Shown: piece after piece, positions 8,532-17,736 of the stretch
How positions within the stretch are numbered: the first letter of the stretch is position 1
How the letters are laid out: every line of letters begins with the position of its first letter
Assembly (NCBI GenBank): GCA_019235885.1
Contig: JAFAKB010000025.1
Location: 62,001 to 126,000 of the forward strand
Origin: Candidatus Eremiobacterota bacterium
GTDB taxonomy: Bacteria > Vulcanimicrobiota > Vulcanimicrobiia > Vulcanimicrobiales > Vulcanimicrobiaceae
Direction: 5' to 3'
DNA: 64,000 bases
Translations under genes and position numbers: made by a program
Notes under the pieces: model-generated
Seen by the model: the letters and a program-made list of their open reading frames with translations, nothing else
Database searches by the model: none
What the model was told of the DNA's origin: nothing

Positions 8532-10396
8532 GACGCCGTCTTTTGGCGCAGCGCGCGCACGTCCCCGTCGCGGACGGTGACGCCGGTCGCGTCGAACCAT
8601 TCCATCAGCGGGACGGCGTACTTGCGCGTCGTGCCGACCGCGTCGCGGAAGCGCGCCATCGTGATCGGCCCGTCGCGCTTGATCGCCGTCTCGAGCCGCT
8701 TGCGGATCTCCGTGATCTGCGGGCCGCGGTAGACGTCGGCGCCCACCTTGACGAGCGCGCCGGTCGCGAGCAGCGTGTCGAACGCCTGCGGCAGCCCGGC
8801 GATCCGCGTGCGGCGCAGCTCGCCGACCACGTTCTCGAGCGGCGCCGGGACGAGCGGCTGCGCCGCGTCGGCGGGAACGACGCGCTCGAAGAACGCGCGC
8901 TGCTCGGCGGTGAGCCGCGGGCGGTGCTCGAGCGTCGCGTAGTAGCCCGCGCGCGCGACGATGCGGCCTTCCTCTTCGTCGCTGGCGAGGAAGCGCACCA
9001 TAAAGGGTTCGTCGGCGAGCAGCTCGCGCGCGAGCGCGAGCGAGGTTGTGCCGAGCACCCACGGCGACTCGGTCTCGCGCCGCGCCAGAACCGCGCGCAC
9101 GCGCTCCGAGAACGCGTCGGCAGCCGGTCCGTCGACGTACGCGACCGGCTTCTGCAGCCGTCGCGCGGCGCCGTGGCCGGTGAGCTCGGCGAGGATCTCG
9201 GCGGCGCGCTCTTCGCGCACGTTCGCCAGCGCGCCGAGCTCCGCGGCGGTGTGCGGCGTCAATTCCGCCTCGGCCAGGACGTGTGCGACCGCGTCGACGT
9301 CGGGCGCGGCGGTCTCGTCGTCCGTCTGCGCGACGACCGCTTCGACGCCGAGCGTTCCGCCGCCGAGCAGCATCTTCGGCGAAAGCGCGCGCACGACGAA
9401 CGCTTCGCCCGGATACGTCGTCGTCGCGCGCCGCAGGTGCAGCGTCGCCTCGGCCGGCGACGCGTCGCTCGGCGGCGCACGGTCGAAGACCAGCGTGCCG
9501 AGAATCTCCGCCGCGCCGACGTACGCGCGCACTGGCGTGCGGCGGCGCAGCGACGAGTTCGCGCCGCGCAGCGCGCGAAAGCGCACGCGCAGCGACGCGC
9601 TCGCCGGCAGCGTGCCGTCGGCGAGCACCGCGCCGCGGCGCAGCTCGGCGACGTCGACGCCGGGAACGTTCACCGCGACGCGCGCGCCGCCGCCGACCGC
9701 GTCGCGCGCGCTGCCGAACACCTGCAGCGAGCGCACGCGCACGGTGCGCCCCGGCGGATCGAGCCGCAGCGTGTCGCCGACGCGCAGCGTCCCTTGCATC
9801 AGCGTTCCAGTCAGGATCGTGCCGTGGCCGGGGAGCGCGAAGACCCGGTCGACCGGCAGAAAGGCCGGCGCGTCGGCCGGGCGGCGCGGCAGCGCGACGA
9901 GCGCGTCGTGAATCGCCGCGCGCAACGCGTCGAGGCCCGCGCCGGTGAGCGTCGAGACGGCGACGGCGGGCGCGTCGCGCGCGACGCTCTCGCGCGTCGC
10001 CGCGCGCACGTCGTGCTCCACCTGCGCGAGCGCGGCGTCGTCGACCAGATCGCGCTTCGTCAGCACGACGATCGCGCGCCGCACGTTGAGAAAGTCCAGG
10101 ATCGCGAGGTGCTCGACCGTCTGCGGCTTCACGCCTTCGTTGGCCGCGACGACGAGCAGCAGCACGTCCATTCCGGCCGCGCCGGCGAGCATGTTGTGCA
10201 GAAACCGCTCGTGCCCCGGCACGTCGACGATCCCCGCTTCGACGCCGTCGGCGAAGCGCAGGTGCGCGAAGCCGAGGTCCAGCGTCATCCCGCGCAGCCG
10301 CTCTTCGATCCAGCGATCGGGATCGGTCCCGGTCAGCGCGCGCACGAGCGACGACTTGCCGTGGTCGACGTGCCCCGCCGTCCCGACGACGTGCAT
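8528..10396 (-). CDS. selB: Selenocysteine-specific elongation factor SelB
   Basis: Translational GTPase of 622 residues that delivers Sec-tRNA(Sec) to UGA codons marked by a SECIS hairpin. G motifs are clear: GHVDHGKSS (residues 8-16), DVPGHERF and TKRDLVD. Beta-barrel domains II and III follow, with GHGTILTGT typical of SelB, and the C-terminal half carries winged-helix repeats for SECIS binding, ending around [11 protein letters not shown]. The length matches bacterial SelB. It lies 51 bases downstream of selA, in the same operon. selD and the tRNA(Sec) gene are not in the window. Confidence 0.95.
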   Translation of the reverse strand: MHVVGTAGHVDHGKSSLVRALTGTDPDRWIEERLRGMTLDLGFAHLRFADGVEAGIVDVPGHERFLHNMLAGAAGMDVLLLVVAANEGVKPQTVEHLAILDFLNVRRAIVVLTKRDLVDDAALAQVEHDVRAATRESVARDAPAVAVSTLTGAGLDALRAAIHDALVALPRRPADAPAFLPVDRVFALPGHGTILTGTLMQGTLRVGDTLRLDPPGRTVRVRSLQVFGSARDAVGGGARVAVNVPGVDVAELRRGAVLADGTLPASASLRVRFRALRGANSSLRRRTPVRAYVGAAEILGTLVFDRAPPSDASPAEATLHLRRATTTYPGEAFVVRALSPKMLLGGGTLGVEAVVAQTDDETAAPDVDAVAHVLAEAELTPHTAAELGALANVREERAAEILAELTGHGAARRLQKPVAYVDGPAADAFSERVRAVLARRETESPWVLGTTSLALARELLADEPFMVRFLASDEEEGRIVARAGYYATLEHRPRLTAEQRAFFERVVPADAAQPLVPAPLENVVGELRRTRIAGLPQAFDTLLATGALVKVGADVYRGPQITEIRKRLETAIKRDGPITMARFRDAVGTTRKYAVPLMEWFDATGVTVRDGDVRALRQKTAS

Positions 10397-10447
10397 CAGC
10401 GCGCTATCGCGCCGCGACGACGTCCGCCGGAAACGCGCCCGCCCGAG

Positions 10448-11812
10448 TCATCCGGCGGCGTTTCGGAGCGCCGCCGCGAGGTCCTCGTCGCGCTCCGCCG
10501 GGATCGTGCGCAGGTCGACGATTACGCGGTCGCCTTCGGCGCGCGCGACGACGGCGGGCGAGCCGCGGCGCAAGCGCGCCGCCGCGGCGTTCGCATCGCC
10601 GCGCGCGGGGCGCCAGGCGAGCGCGACCGATTCGAGCGGCGCGAGCGGGAGCGTTCCGCCGCCGGCATAGGCTTCGCTGCGCTCGACGCGCACGTCCATC
10701 CCGTCGAGCCGCGCGCGCAGCGCTTCGCCGCGCGCGCGGAGTTCGTCGAGCGGCGCCGCCAGCATCCGGTAGAACGGAATCCGCTCGCGCGCGGCGGGCT
10801 CGAGCTGCAGGCGCAGCGTCGCGGCGAGCGCGGCGAGCGTCACCGCGCCGACGCGCAGCGCGCGCAGCAGCGGGTTCGCGCGCAGCCGCGCGACCGCCGC
10901 CGTGCGCCCGACGAGGATTCCCGCTTGCGGTCCGCCGAGCAGCTTGTCGCCGGAGAACGCGACCAGATCGATTCCTTCGGCGACCGCTTCTTGCACGGTG
11001 CGCTCGTGCGGCAGACCGTACGCGCGCAGGTCGGCGAGCGCGCCGCTGCCGAGGTCTTCGACGACCGGGACGCCGGCGCGCGCGCCGAGCGCGACCAATT
11101 CCGCGCCCGAGACTTCTTCGATGAACCCTTCGATGCGGAAGTTCGACGCGTGCGCGCGCAGCAGCAGCGCGGTGCGTGGCGTGAGCGCGCGCGCGTAGTC
11201 GTCGAGCCGCACCTTGTTGGTGGCGCCGACCTCGACCAGCGTCGCGCCGCTGCGCGCCAGCACGTCGGGGAGACGAAAGCCGCCGCCGATCTCGACCAAT
11301 TGGTTGCGCGCGACGATCACCTCGCGCGGCGAGCCGTCGGGCGCGCGCGCGAACGTGTCGAGCACGAGCAGCACCGCCGCCGCGCAGTTGTTGACGACGA
11401 GCGCGTCTTCAGCACCGGTCGCCGCGCGCAGCAGCGAGCCGAGCCGGTCGTAGCGCGAGCCGCGCGCGCCGCGCTCGAGATCGTATTCGAGGTTCGAGGC
11501 GCCGCCGGCGAGCTCGGCGATCGCGTCGAGCGCCTCGCGCGCCAGCGGCGCGCGGCCGAGGTTGGTGTGCAGCAGAATGCCGGTGCCGTTCAAGACGCCG
11601 GTCAAGCCGCGCCGCGACTCGGCCGCGAGCCGCGCGACCACGTCGGCGAGCACCGCGTCCGGCGGCGGCGGCGTTTCGGCGCCGCGGGCCGCGTCGAGCG
11701 CGGCGACGACGTGGCGCTTCACCGCGGGCTGGCCGAGAAGCGCGACGAACCGCGCAACGCGCGGTTCGTCGAGAATGCGGTGGACGGCCGGCAGGCCGCG
11801 GAGATCGGGCAG
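10448..11812 (-). CDS. selA: L-seryl-tRNA(Sec) selenium transferase
   Basis: PLP enzyme (about 454 residues) converting Ser-tRNA(Sec) to Sec-tRNA(Sec) with selenophosphate. Family blocks include [47 protein letters not shown] and the PLP-lysine segment [13 protein letters not shown]. The start is unusual. Homologous sequence begins at [11 protein letters not shown] directly after the thioredoxin stop, and the only nearby candidate is CTG at 11812. The next standard in-frame codon upstream is GTG at 11899, deep inside trx, and would add a low-complexity Ser/Arg leader read out of frame from trx. A CTG start is inferred, not proven. It is 4 bases downstream of trx, so coupled expression is likely. 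Confidence 0.93.
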   Translation of the reverse strand: MPDLRGLPAVHRILDEPRVARFVALLGQPAVKRHVVAALDAARGAETPPPPDAVLADVVARLAAESRRGLTGVLNGTGILLHTNLGRAPLAREALDAIAELAGGASNLEYDLERGARGSRYDRLGSLLRAATGAEDALVVNNCAAAVLLVLDTFARAPDGSPREVIVARNQLVEIGGGFRLPDVLARSGATLVEVGATNKVRLDDYARALTPRTALLLRAHASNFRIEGFIEEVSGAELVALGARAGVPVVEDLGSGALADLRAYGLPHERTVQEAVAEGIDLVAFSGDKLLGGPQAGILVGRTAAVARLRANPLLRALRVGAVTLAALAATLRLQLEPAARERIPFYRMLAAPLDELRARGEALRARLDGMDVRVERSEAYAGGGTLPLAPLESVALAWRPARGDANAAAARLRRGSPAVVARAEGDRVIVDLRTIPAERDEDLAAALRNAAG

Positions 11813-11816
11813 CGCG

Positions 11817-12149
11817 CTACGCCGCGGCCAGATGCTTGTCGAGGAACTGGCGGACGTGCTGCTCCGGGACGAAGCCGACGATCCGGTCGACGACCTCACC
11901 GCCCTTGTACAGCAGCAGCGCCGGAATCCCCGAGATGCCGTACTTGCCGGCAGTCGAGGGGTTCTCGTCGGTGTTCATCTTCAGGAACACGACGCGGTCG
12001 CCCATGTCCTTCGAAACCTTTTCGACGATCGGGGAGAGCATGCGGCACGGGCCGCACCACGGCGCCCAGAAATCGACCAGGACGGGCTTGTCGGAGCCGA
12101 GGACCAGGGACGTGAAGGTGCTCTCGGTGACGTCGGGGAGTGCGCTCAT
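11817..12149 (-). CDS. trxA: Thioredoxin
   Basis: Small cytoplasmic dithiol-disulfide oxidoreductase, 110 residues. It has the classical active site WCGPCR (Cys32, Cys35), the preceding VLVDFWAPW strand and the cis-proline loop GISGIPALLLYK. Full length, with no signal peptide. First gene of the trx-selA-selB operon. Thioredoxin next to selenocysteine genes makes biochemical sense because many selenoproteins are thiol redox enzymes, but no selenoprotein is seen here. Confidence 0.95.
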   Translation of the reverse strand: MSALPDVTESTFTSLVLGSDKPVLVDFWAPWCGPCRMLSPIVEKVSKDMGDRVVFLKMNTDENPSTAGKYGISGIPALLLYKGGEVVDRIVGFVPEQHVRQFLDKHLAAA

Positions 12150-12223
12150 AGCTTTGGGTTCGTACCTCCGACTGCTCGGACCCGGTCGTAGGAGCGACGG
12201 TTTCGGGACGGAAGGTCCCGACC

Positions 12224-13027
12224 GTGCGCCTGCCCCGGCTTGCCGCCGTCACCGTCCTCGCCGCCGTCTTGACGGCATCGGCGGACGCCGCCCCGCGCGT
12301 CCAGGGCCACGTGCTGATCGTCGCCGACGTCAACGAGAGCGCGCAGCAGTCGATGCCGGCGGAGCTATGGCGCAAGCTGGTCGTGGACTACGTCGGCGCG
12401 CGCACGGCGACCGCTGAGGATGGGACCGCCCTTCCCGACGAAGCGCGCTGCCGCAGCGCGCACGCGCTCTACGCGATCTTCGCGACGTTCGAGCGCGCGA
12501 TGCGTCTCCCCGGCGTGCCGCAAGACCCCGACCGCGTCTACGGCATCGCGCGCTTCACCGTGCGCAACTGCCTGACCGGCGTCGTCGCGCCGGTGAAGGC
12601 GGTGCGCGTCGAAAGCGATCCGCTCTCCGAAGCGCAGCGCGGGGATTTCGAGCCGGCCAGCGAGCGCACGTGGGACCGCGCGATCCGCACGACGCTGGCG
12701 CGCAACCCGCTCGACCTGCCGGCCGCCACGCTGACCACGACGACAGCCGGCGGCGTGACGATCCTCACCACGGGGGCGACGGGGCGGATCGTGCGGGTCG
12801 ACGACGACGTCGTCTACATCCAAACCTCCGGTGGGTTCGTCCTCTACCAGGTCGTGGACGACGTCGCCGACCGCGACGCGAAGCCGCATCCGCCGATCGA
12901 GCTCGTCGTGCAAGAGGTCAACGGAAAGTATCTCACCGCGACCGTCACGGGAAAGAACGGCAGGCCGCGCGTCGGCGACTACGTTCAGGCAGCGGCGGCT
13001 ATCCCTTCGCCGGCTCCTCCCCGGTGA
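12224..13027 (+). CDS. Secreted protein of unknown function
   Basis: 267 residues starting at GTG with a signal peptide (MRLPRLAAVTVLAAVL...ADA). I do not recognise the mature part. It has an Asn/Glu-containing N-terminal domain (LIVADVNESAQQS), a middle region with a single CRSAHALYAIF segment, and a C-terminal region of short beta strands (VYIQTSGGFVLYQVV, LVVQEVNGKYLTATV) ending in a Pro-rich tail. It is divergent from trxA and convergent with gyrA, whose end it overlaps by 29 bases. The gap to trxA (74 bases) must hold both promoters. Confidence 0.65.
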   Translation: MRLPRLAAVTVLAAVLTASADAAPRVQGHVLIVADVNESAQQSMPAELWRKLVVDYVGARTATAEDGTALPDEARCRSAHALYAIFATFERAMRLPGVPQDPDRVYGIARFTVRNCLTGVVAPVKAVRVESDPLSEAQRGDFEPASERTWDRAIRTTLARNPLDLPAATLTTTTAGGVTILTTGATGRIVRVDDDVVYIQTSGGFVLYQVVDDVADRDAKPHPPIELVVQEVNGKYLTATVTGKNGRPRVGDYVQAAAAIPSPAPPR

Positions 13028-15596
13028 TGTCGGCGACGCGCTTCGACTGCTGACCGAGATTCGTGATGGCGATGACCTCGTCGCCTTCGGCGAGGCGCTG
13101 CAACCGCACGCCTTTGGTCGAGCGGCCGGCGCGGCGGATCTGGCTGACGGGGATGCGGATCACCTGGTTGCCGCTGGTAATCATCAGCAATTCGTCTTCG
13201 GGCGAGACGAGGATCTGGTCGACGACGTAGCCGATCTCTTTCTCCTTGGCGAACGCCTTCACGCCCTTGCCGCCGCGCGAGGTGTGGCGGTAGTCCTCGA
13301 TCGGCGTGCGCTTGCCGTACGCTTGCGAGGTGACGATCAGCACTTCGGTGCGGTCGTCCTCGACGATGTCCATTGCGACGACCTCGTCGCCGGGCGCCAA
13401 GGTGATCGCCTTGACGCCGCGCGCCGGCCGGCCCATCGGGCGCACGTCGGTCTCGCTGAAGTGCACCGCCATCCCGTCGTGCGTCGCGAGCAGCACGTCG
13501 CGGTCGCCGCTGCTCAGGTCGACGGCCAGCAGCTCGTCGCCCTCGTCGATCCCGATCGCGATCAGGCCGTTGCGGCGCACGTTCTCGAACTCGCCGAGCT
13601 TGGTCTTCTTGATGACGCCGCGGCGCGTCACCATGACCAAGTACTCGTCGGTGTCGAACTGCCGCACCGGGAAGACCGCGGTGACCAGCTCGCCCGGCGG
13701 GAGCTGCAGCAGGTTGACCAGCGCGGTGCCGCGCGCTTGGCGCGTCGAGTCCGGGATCTCGTAGGCGCGCAGGCGGAACGCACGTCCCTTGTTGGTGAAG
13801 AATAGGATGTACTGGTGCGTCGTCGCCATGAAGAAGTTGCGGACAACGTCCTCCTTCTTCAAGTTGGCGATCCCGATGACGCCGCGGCCGCCCCGGTTCT
13901 GCTGGCGGAACGTGTCGACCGACACGCGCTTGATGTAGCCGCCGACGGTCGCCGTGACGACGACCTCGGTGTCGGCGATGATGTCTTCGATCGACAGCTC
14001 GCCTTCGAGCGCCTCGACCGGCGTGCGGCGCTTGTCGCCGAGCCGCTTCTTGACGTCCGCGGTCTCGTCGCGCACGACGCCCAGGACGCGCGCCGGCTTC
14101 GCGAGCAGATCCTTCAAGTCGTCGATCGTGACCAGCAGCCCTTCGTACTCGTCCTGAATCTTCTGGCGCTCGAGGCCGACCAGCGTGCGCAGCCGCATGT
14201 CGACGATCGCCGCCGCCTGCAGCGTTGAAAGCCGGAAGTCCTTGACGACCGCGGGACCGGCCATGCGCCGGAACGCGGCCGAGAGCACGAAGGGTTCCTC
14301 GATCAGCCGCGTGCGCGCGGTCTCGACCGTGTCGCTCTCGCGGATGATGTGGATCACCCGGTCGATGTTGTCGAGCGCGACCAAGAAGCCGATCAACAGG
14401 TGCGCGCGCTCTTCGGCTTTGCGCAGATCGTACTCGGTGCGCCGGCGCACGACGGCTTGGCGGTGGTCGATGAAGAAGCCGAGCATCTCGCGCAGCGAGA
14501 GAACGCGCGGCTCGAGCGGCGTCGCGGTGCCGGTCGTGTGCTCCATCTTCTCGCGTCCCGGCGCGGGCACGAGCGCCAGCATGTTGAACGCGAAGCTCGA
14601 CTGCAGCGGGGTCTGCTTGTAGAGCTGGTTCAGCACGACTTGCGGGGTCGCGCTGCGGTGCAGCTCGACGACGATCCGCATCCCCTTGCGGTTCGACTCG
14701 TTGTGGAGCGCGGTGATCCCGGTGATCCGCTTGTCCTGATACGCTTCGGTGATCGACTCCAGGATGCGGTTGACCGAGACTTGGAACGGCACCTCGCTGA
14801 TGACGATGCGATGGCGACCCTTGTCCTCGACGATCTCGGCTTTTCCGCGCAGCGCGACCGAACCGCGCCCGGTCTTGTACGCTTGGCGGATCGCTTCGCG
14901 CCCCAGCAGCACGCCGCCGGTCGGAAAGTCGGGACCGTGGACGATCTCGCACAGCGCGTTGTCGATCTCGTCGTCCGAAAGGTTGCGGCCCGAGACCCGG
15001 TTTGCGATCAGGTATGCGACCGCGTCGCAGATCTCGCCGACGTTGTGCGGCGGGATGTTCGTCGCCATCCCGACCGCGATCCCCGAGCTGCCGTTGACCA
15101 AGAGCTGCGGCAGGCGCGCGGGCAGCACGACCGGCTCTTCGGTCTGGTTGTCGAAATTCGGGACGAACGGAACGGTCTCTTTGTCGATGTCCGCGAGCAT
15201 GTCCAGCGCGGCGCGCGCGAGCCGCGCTTCGGTGTAGCGGTACGCGGCCGGCGGGTCGGGATCGATCGACCCGAAGTTGCCGTGGCCGTCGACCAGCGGA
15301 TAACGCAGCGTGAAGTCTTGCGCCATGCGCACCAGCGCGTCGTAGACCGACGAGTCGCCGTGCGGGTGGAAGCTCTTGAGCACCTCGCCGATCACGCCGG
15401 CGCACTTGCGGTGCTGCTTCGAGGGGTCGAGCCCCATCTCGCGCATCGCGTACAGGATTCGCCGCTGCACCGGTTTCAGACCGTCGCGCACGTCGGGAAG
15501 CGCGCGCGAGGCGATGACCGACATGGCATAGGAGAGGTAGCTCTCCCGCATCTCGTCTTCGACGGCGATGGCGGACAAGCGAGCGTCGTTGTTCAC
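12999..15596 (-). CDS. gyrA: DNA gyrase subunit A
   Basis: Breakage-reunion subunit of gyrase, 865 residues, acting with GyrB to introduce negative supercoils. The catalytic tyrosine is Tyr121 in AAYRYTE. The quinolone-resistance region reads HGDSSVYD, keeping the Ser (82) and Asp (86) of sensitive enzymes. The C-terminal beta-pinwheel carries the GyrA-box sequence QNRGGRG, a variant of the usual Q-R/K-RGG-R/K-G that still supports gyrase over topoisomerase IV. The start is ATG at 15596. gyrB is not adjacent. The two small genes upstream on the same strand may be co-transcribed. Confidence 0.96.
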   Translation of the reverse strand: MNNDARLSAIAVEDEMRESYLSYAMSVIASRALPDVRDGLKPVQRRILYAMREMGLDPSKQHRKCAGVIGEVLKSFHPHGDSSVYDALVRMAQDFTLRYPLVDGHGNFGSIDPDPPAAYRYTEARLARAALDMLADIDKETVPFVPNFDNQTEEPVVLPARLPQLLVNGSSGIAVGMATNIPPHNVGEICDAVAYLIANRVSGRNLSDDEIDNALCEIVHGPDFPTGGVLLGREAIRQAYKTGRGSVALRGKAEIVEDKGRHRIVISEVPFQVSVNRILESITEAYQDKRITGITALHNESNRKGMRIVVELHRSATPQVVLNQLYKQTPLQSSFAFNMLALVPAPGREKMEHTTGTATPLEPRVLSLREMLGFFIDHRQAVVRRRTEYDLRKAEERAHLLIGFLVALDNIDRVIHIIRESDTVETARTRLIEEPFVLSAAFRRMAGPAVVKDFRLSTLQAAAIVDMRLRTLVGLERQKIQDEYEGLLVTIDDLKDLLAKPARVLGVVRDETADVKKRLGDKRRTPVEALEGELSIEDIIADTEVVVTATVGGYIKRVSVDTFRQQNRGGRGVIGIANLKKEDVVRNFFMATTHQYILFFTNKGRAFRLRAYEIPDSTRQARGTALVNLLQLPPGELVTAVFPVRQFDTDEYLVMVTRRGVIKKTKLGEFENVRRNGLIAIGIDEGDELLAVDLSSGDRDVLLATHDGMAVHFSETDVRPMGRPARGVKAITLAPGDEVVAMDIVEDDRTEVLIVTSQAYGKRTPIEDYRHTSRGGKGVKAFAKEKEIGYVVDQILVSPEDELLMITSGNQVIRIPVSQIRRAGRSTKGVRLQRLAEGDEVIAITNLGQQSKRVADITGEEPAKG

Positions 15597-15612
15597 GGGT
15601 TCTTTCTACGGT

Positions 15613-15846
15613 CTACGTTGGATCCGGTTCGGTTTCGGCGGCGAGCGGCGAATCGGCGAGCGCGCTCGGTGAGGGCGGCGGTTCGATCCGTTCGGCGAGC
15701 GCGTCGGCGTCGCGGTCGACGCCCGCTTCGAGCTGCGCGGCGTGGCGCCTGAGCGCGGCCAGGTGCGCTTCGTACCGTGCTTCGAGATCGGCCAGGTGGC
15801 CGGCCGTGTCGGCCGACGGCGTGCCGCTCGCGGGGTGCGGCGTCAC
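15613..15846 (-). CDS. Small hypothetical protein
   Basis: 77 residues, unrecognised. The N-terminal half is a likely amphipathic or coiled-coil helix (HLADLEARYEAHLAALRRHAAQLE) and the tail is Pro/Ser/Glu-rich. Support for being real comes from its ATGA overlap with the upstream membrane-protein gene and its position 16 bases before gyrA on the same strand. No signal peptide or membrane segment. Confidence 0.5.
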   Translation of the reverse strand: MTPHPASGTPSADTAGHLADLEARYEAHLAALRRHAAQLEAGVDRDADALAERIEPPPSPSALADSPLAAETEPDPT

Positions 15847-16067
15847 CGGGCGGCGGGATCGCGTTGCTTGAAGAAGGCCCCGACCAGGTATCCGACGATC
15901 CCGCCGGCGACCGCGCCGACGAGCGCGATGAGCAAGAGCCTGCTCCCCATCCCGCCGCCGAGGTGTCCGACGTCGAAGAAGCGCAGGGTCAGAACCGAGG
16001 CCTCGAAGGCCGCCGCGATCACCGAACAGACGGCCCCGGCGATGATTCCGACAAAGACGTCATTCAT
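15843..16067 (-). CDS. Small two-helix membrane protein
   Basis: 74 residues from ATG at 16067. Two hydrophobic segments are visible: FVGIIAGAVCSVIAAAFEAS near the N-terminus and LLLIALVGAVAGGIVGYLVGAFF near the C-terminus, separated by a short Gly-rich loop, and the end is basic (KQRDPAAR). It overlaps the next small gene by 4 bases and diverges from tsaE. Function unknown. A longer form from TTG at 16100 is possible. Confidence 0.55.
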   Translation of the reverse strand: MNDVFVGIIAGAVCSVIAAAFEASVLTLRFFDVGHLGGGMGSRLLLIALVGAVAGGIVGYLVGAFFKQRDPAAR

Positions 16068-16087
16068 GCGCAGAAGCACCAAACACC

Positions 16088-16522
16088 ATTCGCAATTCAA
16101 CGGATAACGTCCTCGACGACCGCGCCGCGTTCGAGGCGTGCGCGCGCGAATTCGCCCGCTCGCTGCAGCCGGGCGACCTCGTCGCGCTGCGCGGTCCGCT
16201 GGGCGCCGGCAAGACGACCTTCGCGCGCGCGATCGTCCGCGCGCTGCACGGCTCCGACGAGGCGGTCAGCAGCCCGACGTTCGTGTTTCGCCAGACGTAT
16301 CCGGGGACGCCGCCGGTCGAGCACCTCGACCTCTACCGGCTCGACGACCCGGCCCGCGAGTGGGCCGACCTCGCGCTCGACGAAGCGTTCGGCCCCGACC
16401 GCATCGTCCTGGTGGAGTGGCCCGAGCGCGCCCCCGGCCTGCTCCCGCCGCAGCGGATCGAGGTCTCGATCGAGGGCGCCGGCGAGTCGCCGCGTACGGT
16501 CCGCGTGACCCGCCGGTCTTGA
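16088..16522 (+). CDS. tsaE: tRNA threonylcarbamoyladenosine biosynthesis ATPase TsaE
   Basis: P-loop ATPase that works with TsaB and TsaD in forming t6A37 on ANN-decoding tRNAs. The Walker A motif GPLGAGKTT is followed by SSPTFVFRQTY and HLDLYRLD, all standard for TsaE. The length of about 144 residues is normal. The start is a problem: between an in-frame TGA at 16043 and the conserved core there is no ATG, GTG or TTG, and ATT at 16088 is the only near-standard codon in the right place. The first ATG-like codon (16283, GTG-type internal position) would delete the Walker A. Stop TGA is 9 bases before tsaB. Confidence 0.85.
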   Translation: MRNSTDNVLDDRAAFEACAREFARSLQPGDLVALRGPLGAGKTTFARAIVRALHGSDEAVSSPTFVFRQTYPGTPPVEHLDLYRLDDPAREWADLALDEAFGPDRIVLVEWPERAPGLLPPQRIEVSIEGAGESPRTVRVTRRS

Positions 16523-16531
16523 ACGAGGCCG

Positions 16532-17182
16532 ATGAAGATTTTGGCGTTGGACGCGGCGCTCGACGGCTTCTCCGCCGCGCTCGCCGACGGGAAACGGCTC
16601 CACGTCGCGCCCGGCGGCGCGCAGGACGCGTTGGAGCGCGGGCTCGGGCGGATCGAACGGCTGCTGCACGAGGCGGGGCTGACGCTGCGTGAGCTGGACC
16701 GGATCGCGGTCGGGCTCGGGCCGGGCTCGTTCACCGGCGTGCGGATCGCGGTGGCCTACGCGAAGTCGCTCGCGTACGGGAGCGGGGTTCCGCTGGTCGG
16801 CGTCTCCTCGTACGACGCGCTGGAGCCCGAGGATGCCGGCCTTCCCGTGCTGACGGTCGTGCGCGGCCGGCGAGGGGTGATCTGCGCCCGGCTGCGCGAG
16901 GCCGCGGGGACGCGGACCGCCTGCGGTCCGGTCGGGGCGGTCCTCGACCAGCTGCTTGGCGGCCCGCCGGGCGCGCTCGATGCGGCCGGGAATACGGAGG
17001 ACGTGCTTCCCGAGATCGCCGAACGCGGCTGGACCGTGCGAGCGCTCCCGCCCCGGGCCGCCGTCCCCGCCGTCGCGATCGTCCAGCTCGCCCGCACCCG
17101 CGCGCCGAGCCCCTCGCCCCACGCCCTAGCCCCCGACTACGGCGAAGCCCCCGCCGTAACGCAGCCCAAGACGCGCCCGTGA
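16532..17182 (+). CDS. tsaB: tRNA threonylcarbamoyladenosine biosynthesis protein TsaB
   Basis: ASKHA-fold scaffold protein (216 residues) that pairs with TsaD in t6A synthesis. It begins MKILALDAALDGFSAAL and has the conserved GLGPGSFTGVRI motif near residues 63-74 and AKSLAYG. The C-terminal part (PDYGEAPAVT) corresponds to the usual Tyr-containing tail. It follows tsaE by 9 bases and overlaps rimI by 4 (GTGA). tsaD is not in this window. Confidence 0.93.
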   Translation: MKILALDAALDGFSAALADGKRLHVAPGGAQDALERGLGRIERLLHEAGLTLRELDRIAVGLGPGSFTGVRIAVAYAKSLAYGSGVPLVGVSSYDALEPEDAGLPVLTVVRGRRGVICARLREAAGTRTACGPVGAVLDQLLGGPPGALDAAGNTEDVLPEIAERGWTVRALPPRAAVPAVAIVQLARTRAPSPSPHALAPDYGEAPAVTQPKTRP

Positions 17183-17736
17183 AAGCAGAACTCTTTTCGC
17201 GCGGCTCTGGGGTGCCGCGCGAGATGCGGATCGAGACGATGACGCAAGCGGATTTGCCGGCGGTGCTGCGGATCGAAGGGATGTCGTTCAGCACGACCTG
17301 GCCGGTGAACGCGTTCTCGAACGAGATCCGCGACAACAAGCTGGCGCACTACTTCGTCGGCCGAGTCGGCGAGGAGATCGTCGCGTACGGCGGGATCTGG
17401 GTGATCCTCGAAGACTCGCACATCACGACGATCGCCGTGCATCCCGACTACCGCGGGCTCAAGCTCGGCGAAGAGATGCTCTTGAAGCTGCTCGACGAGG
17501 CGATCGCCGAAGGCGCGTCGTGGATCACCCTCGAGGTGCGCGAGTCGAACGAGGTCGCGCAGAAGCTGTACCGCAAGTACGGCTTCACCACCGTCTCGAC
17601 GCGGCGGGGCTACTACAGCGACAACGGCGAGAACGCGCTGGTGATGTGGGCCGGCAACCTCAAGGGCGAGCTGTACGGCGCGCGGCTGCGCGTGCTGCGC
17701 CGCGCGCTCGCCGCAGAGATCGCAAACCGTCCTTGA
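17179..17736 (+). CDS. rimI: Ribosomal protein S18-alanine N-acetyltransferase
   Basis: GNAT acetyltransferase of 185 residues. The acetyl-CoA-binding motif A reads HPDYRGLKLGEEML, and motif B contains NEVAQKLYRKYGF with the usual Asn and Tyr. The gene follows tsaB with a GTGA overlap, the classical tsaB-rimI arrangement. The first fifteen residues (MKAELFSRGSGVPRE) precede the conserved fold, so the internal ATG (MRIETM) is an alternative start. The stop overlaps the next gene as TTGA. Confidence 0.9.
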   Translation: MKAELFSRGSGVPREMRIETMTQADLPAVLRIEGMSFSTTWPVNAFSNEIRDNKLAHYFVGRVGEEIVAYGGIWVILEDSHITTIAVHPDYRGLKLGEEMLLKLLDEAIAEGASWITLEVRESNEVAQKLYRKYGFTTVSTRRGYYSDNGENALVMWAGNLKGELYGARLRVLRRALAAEIANRP

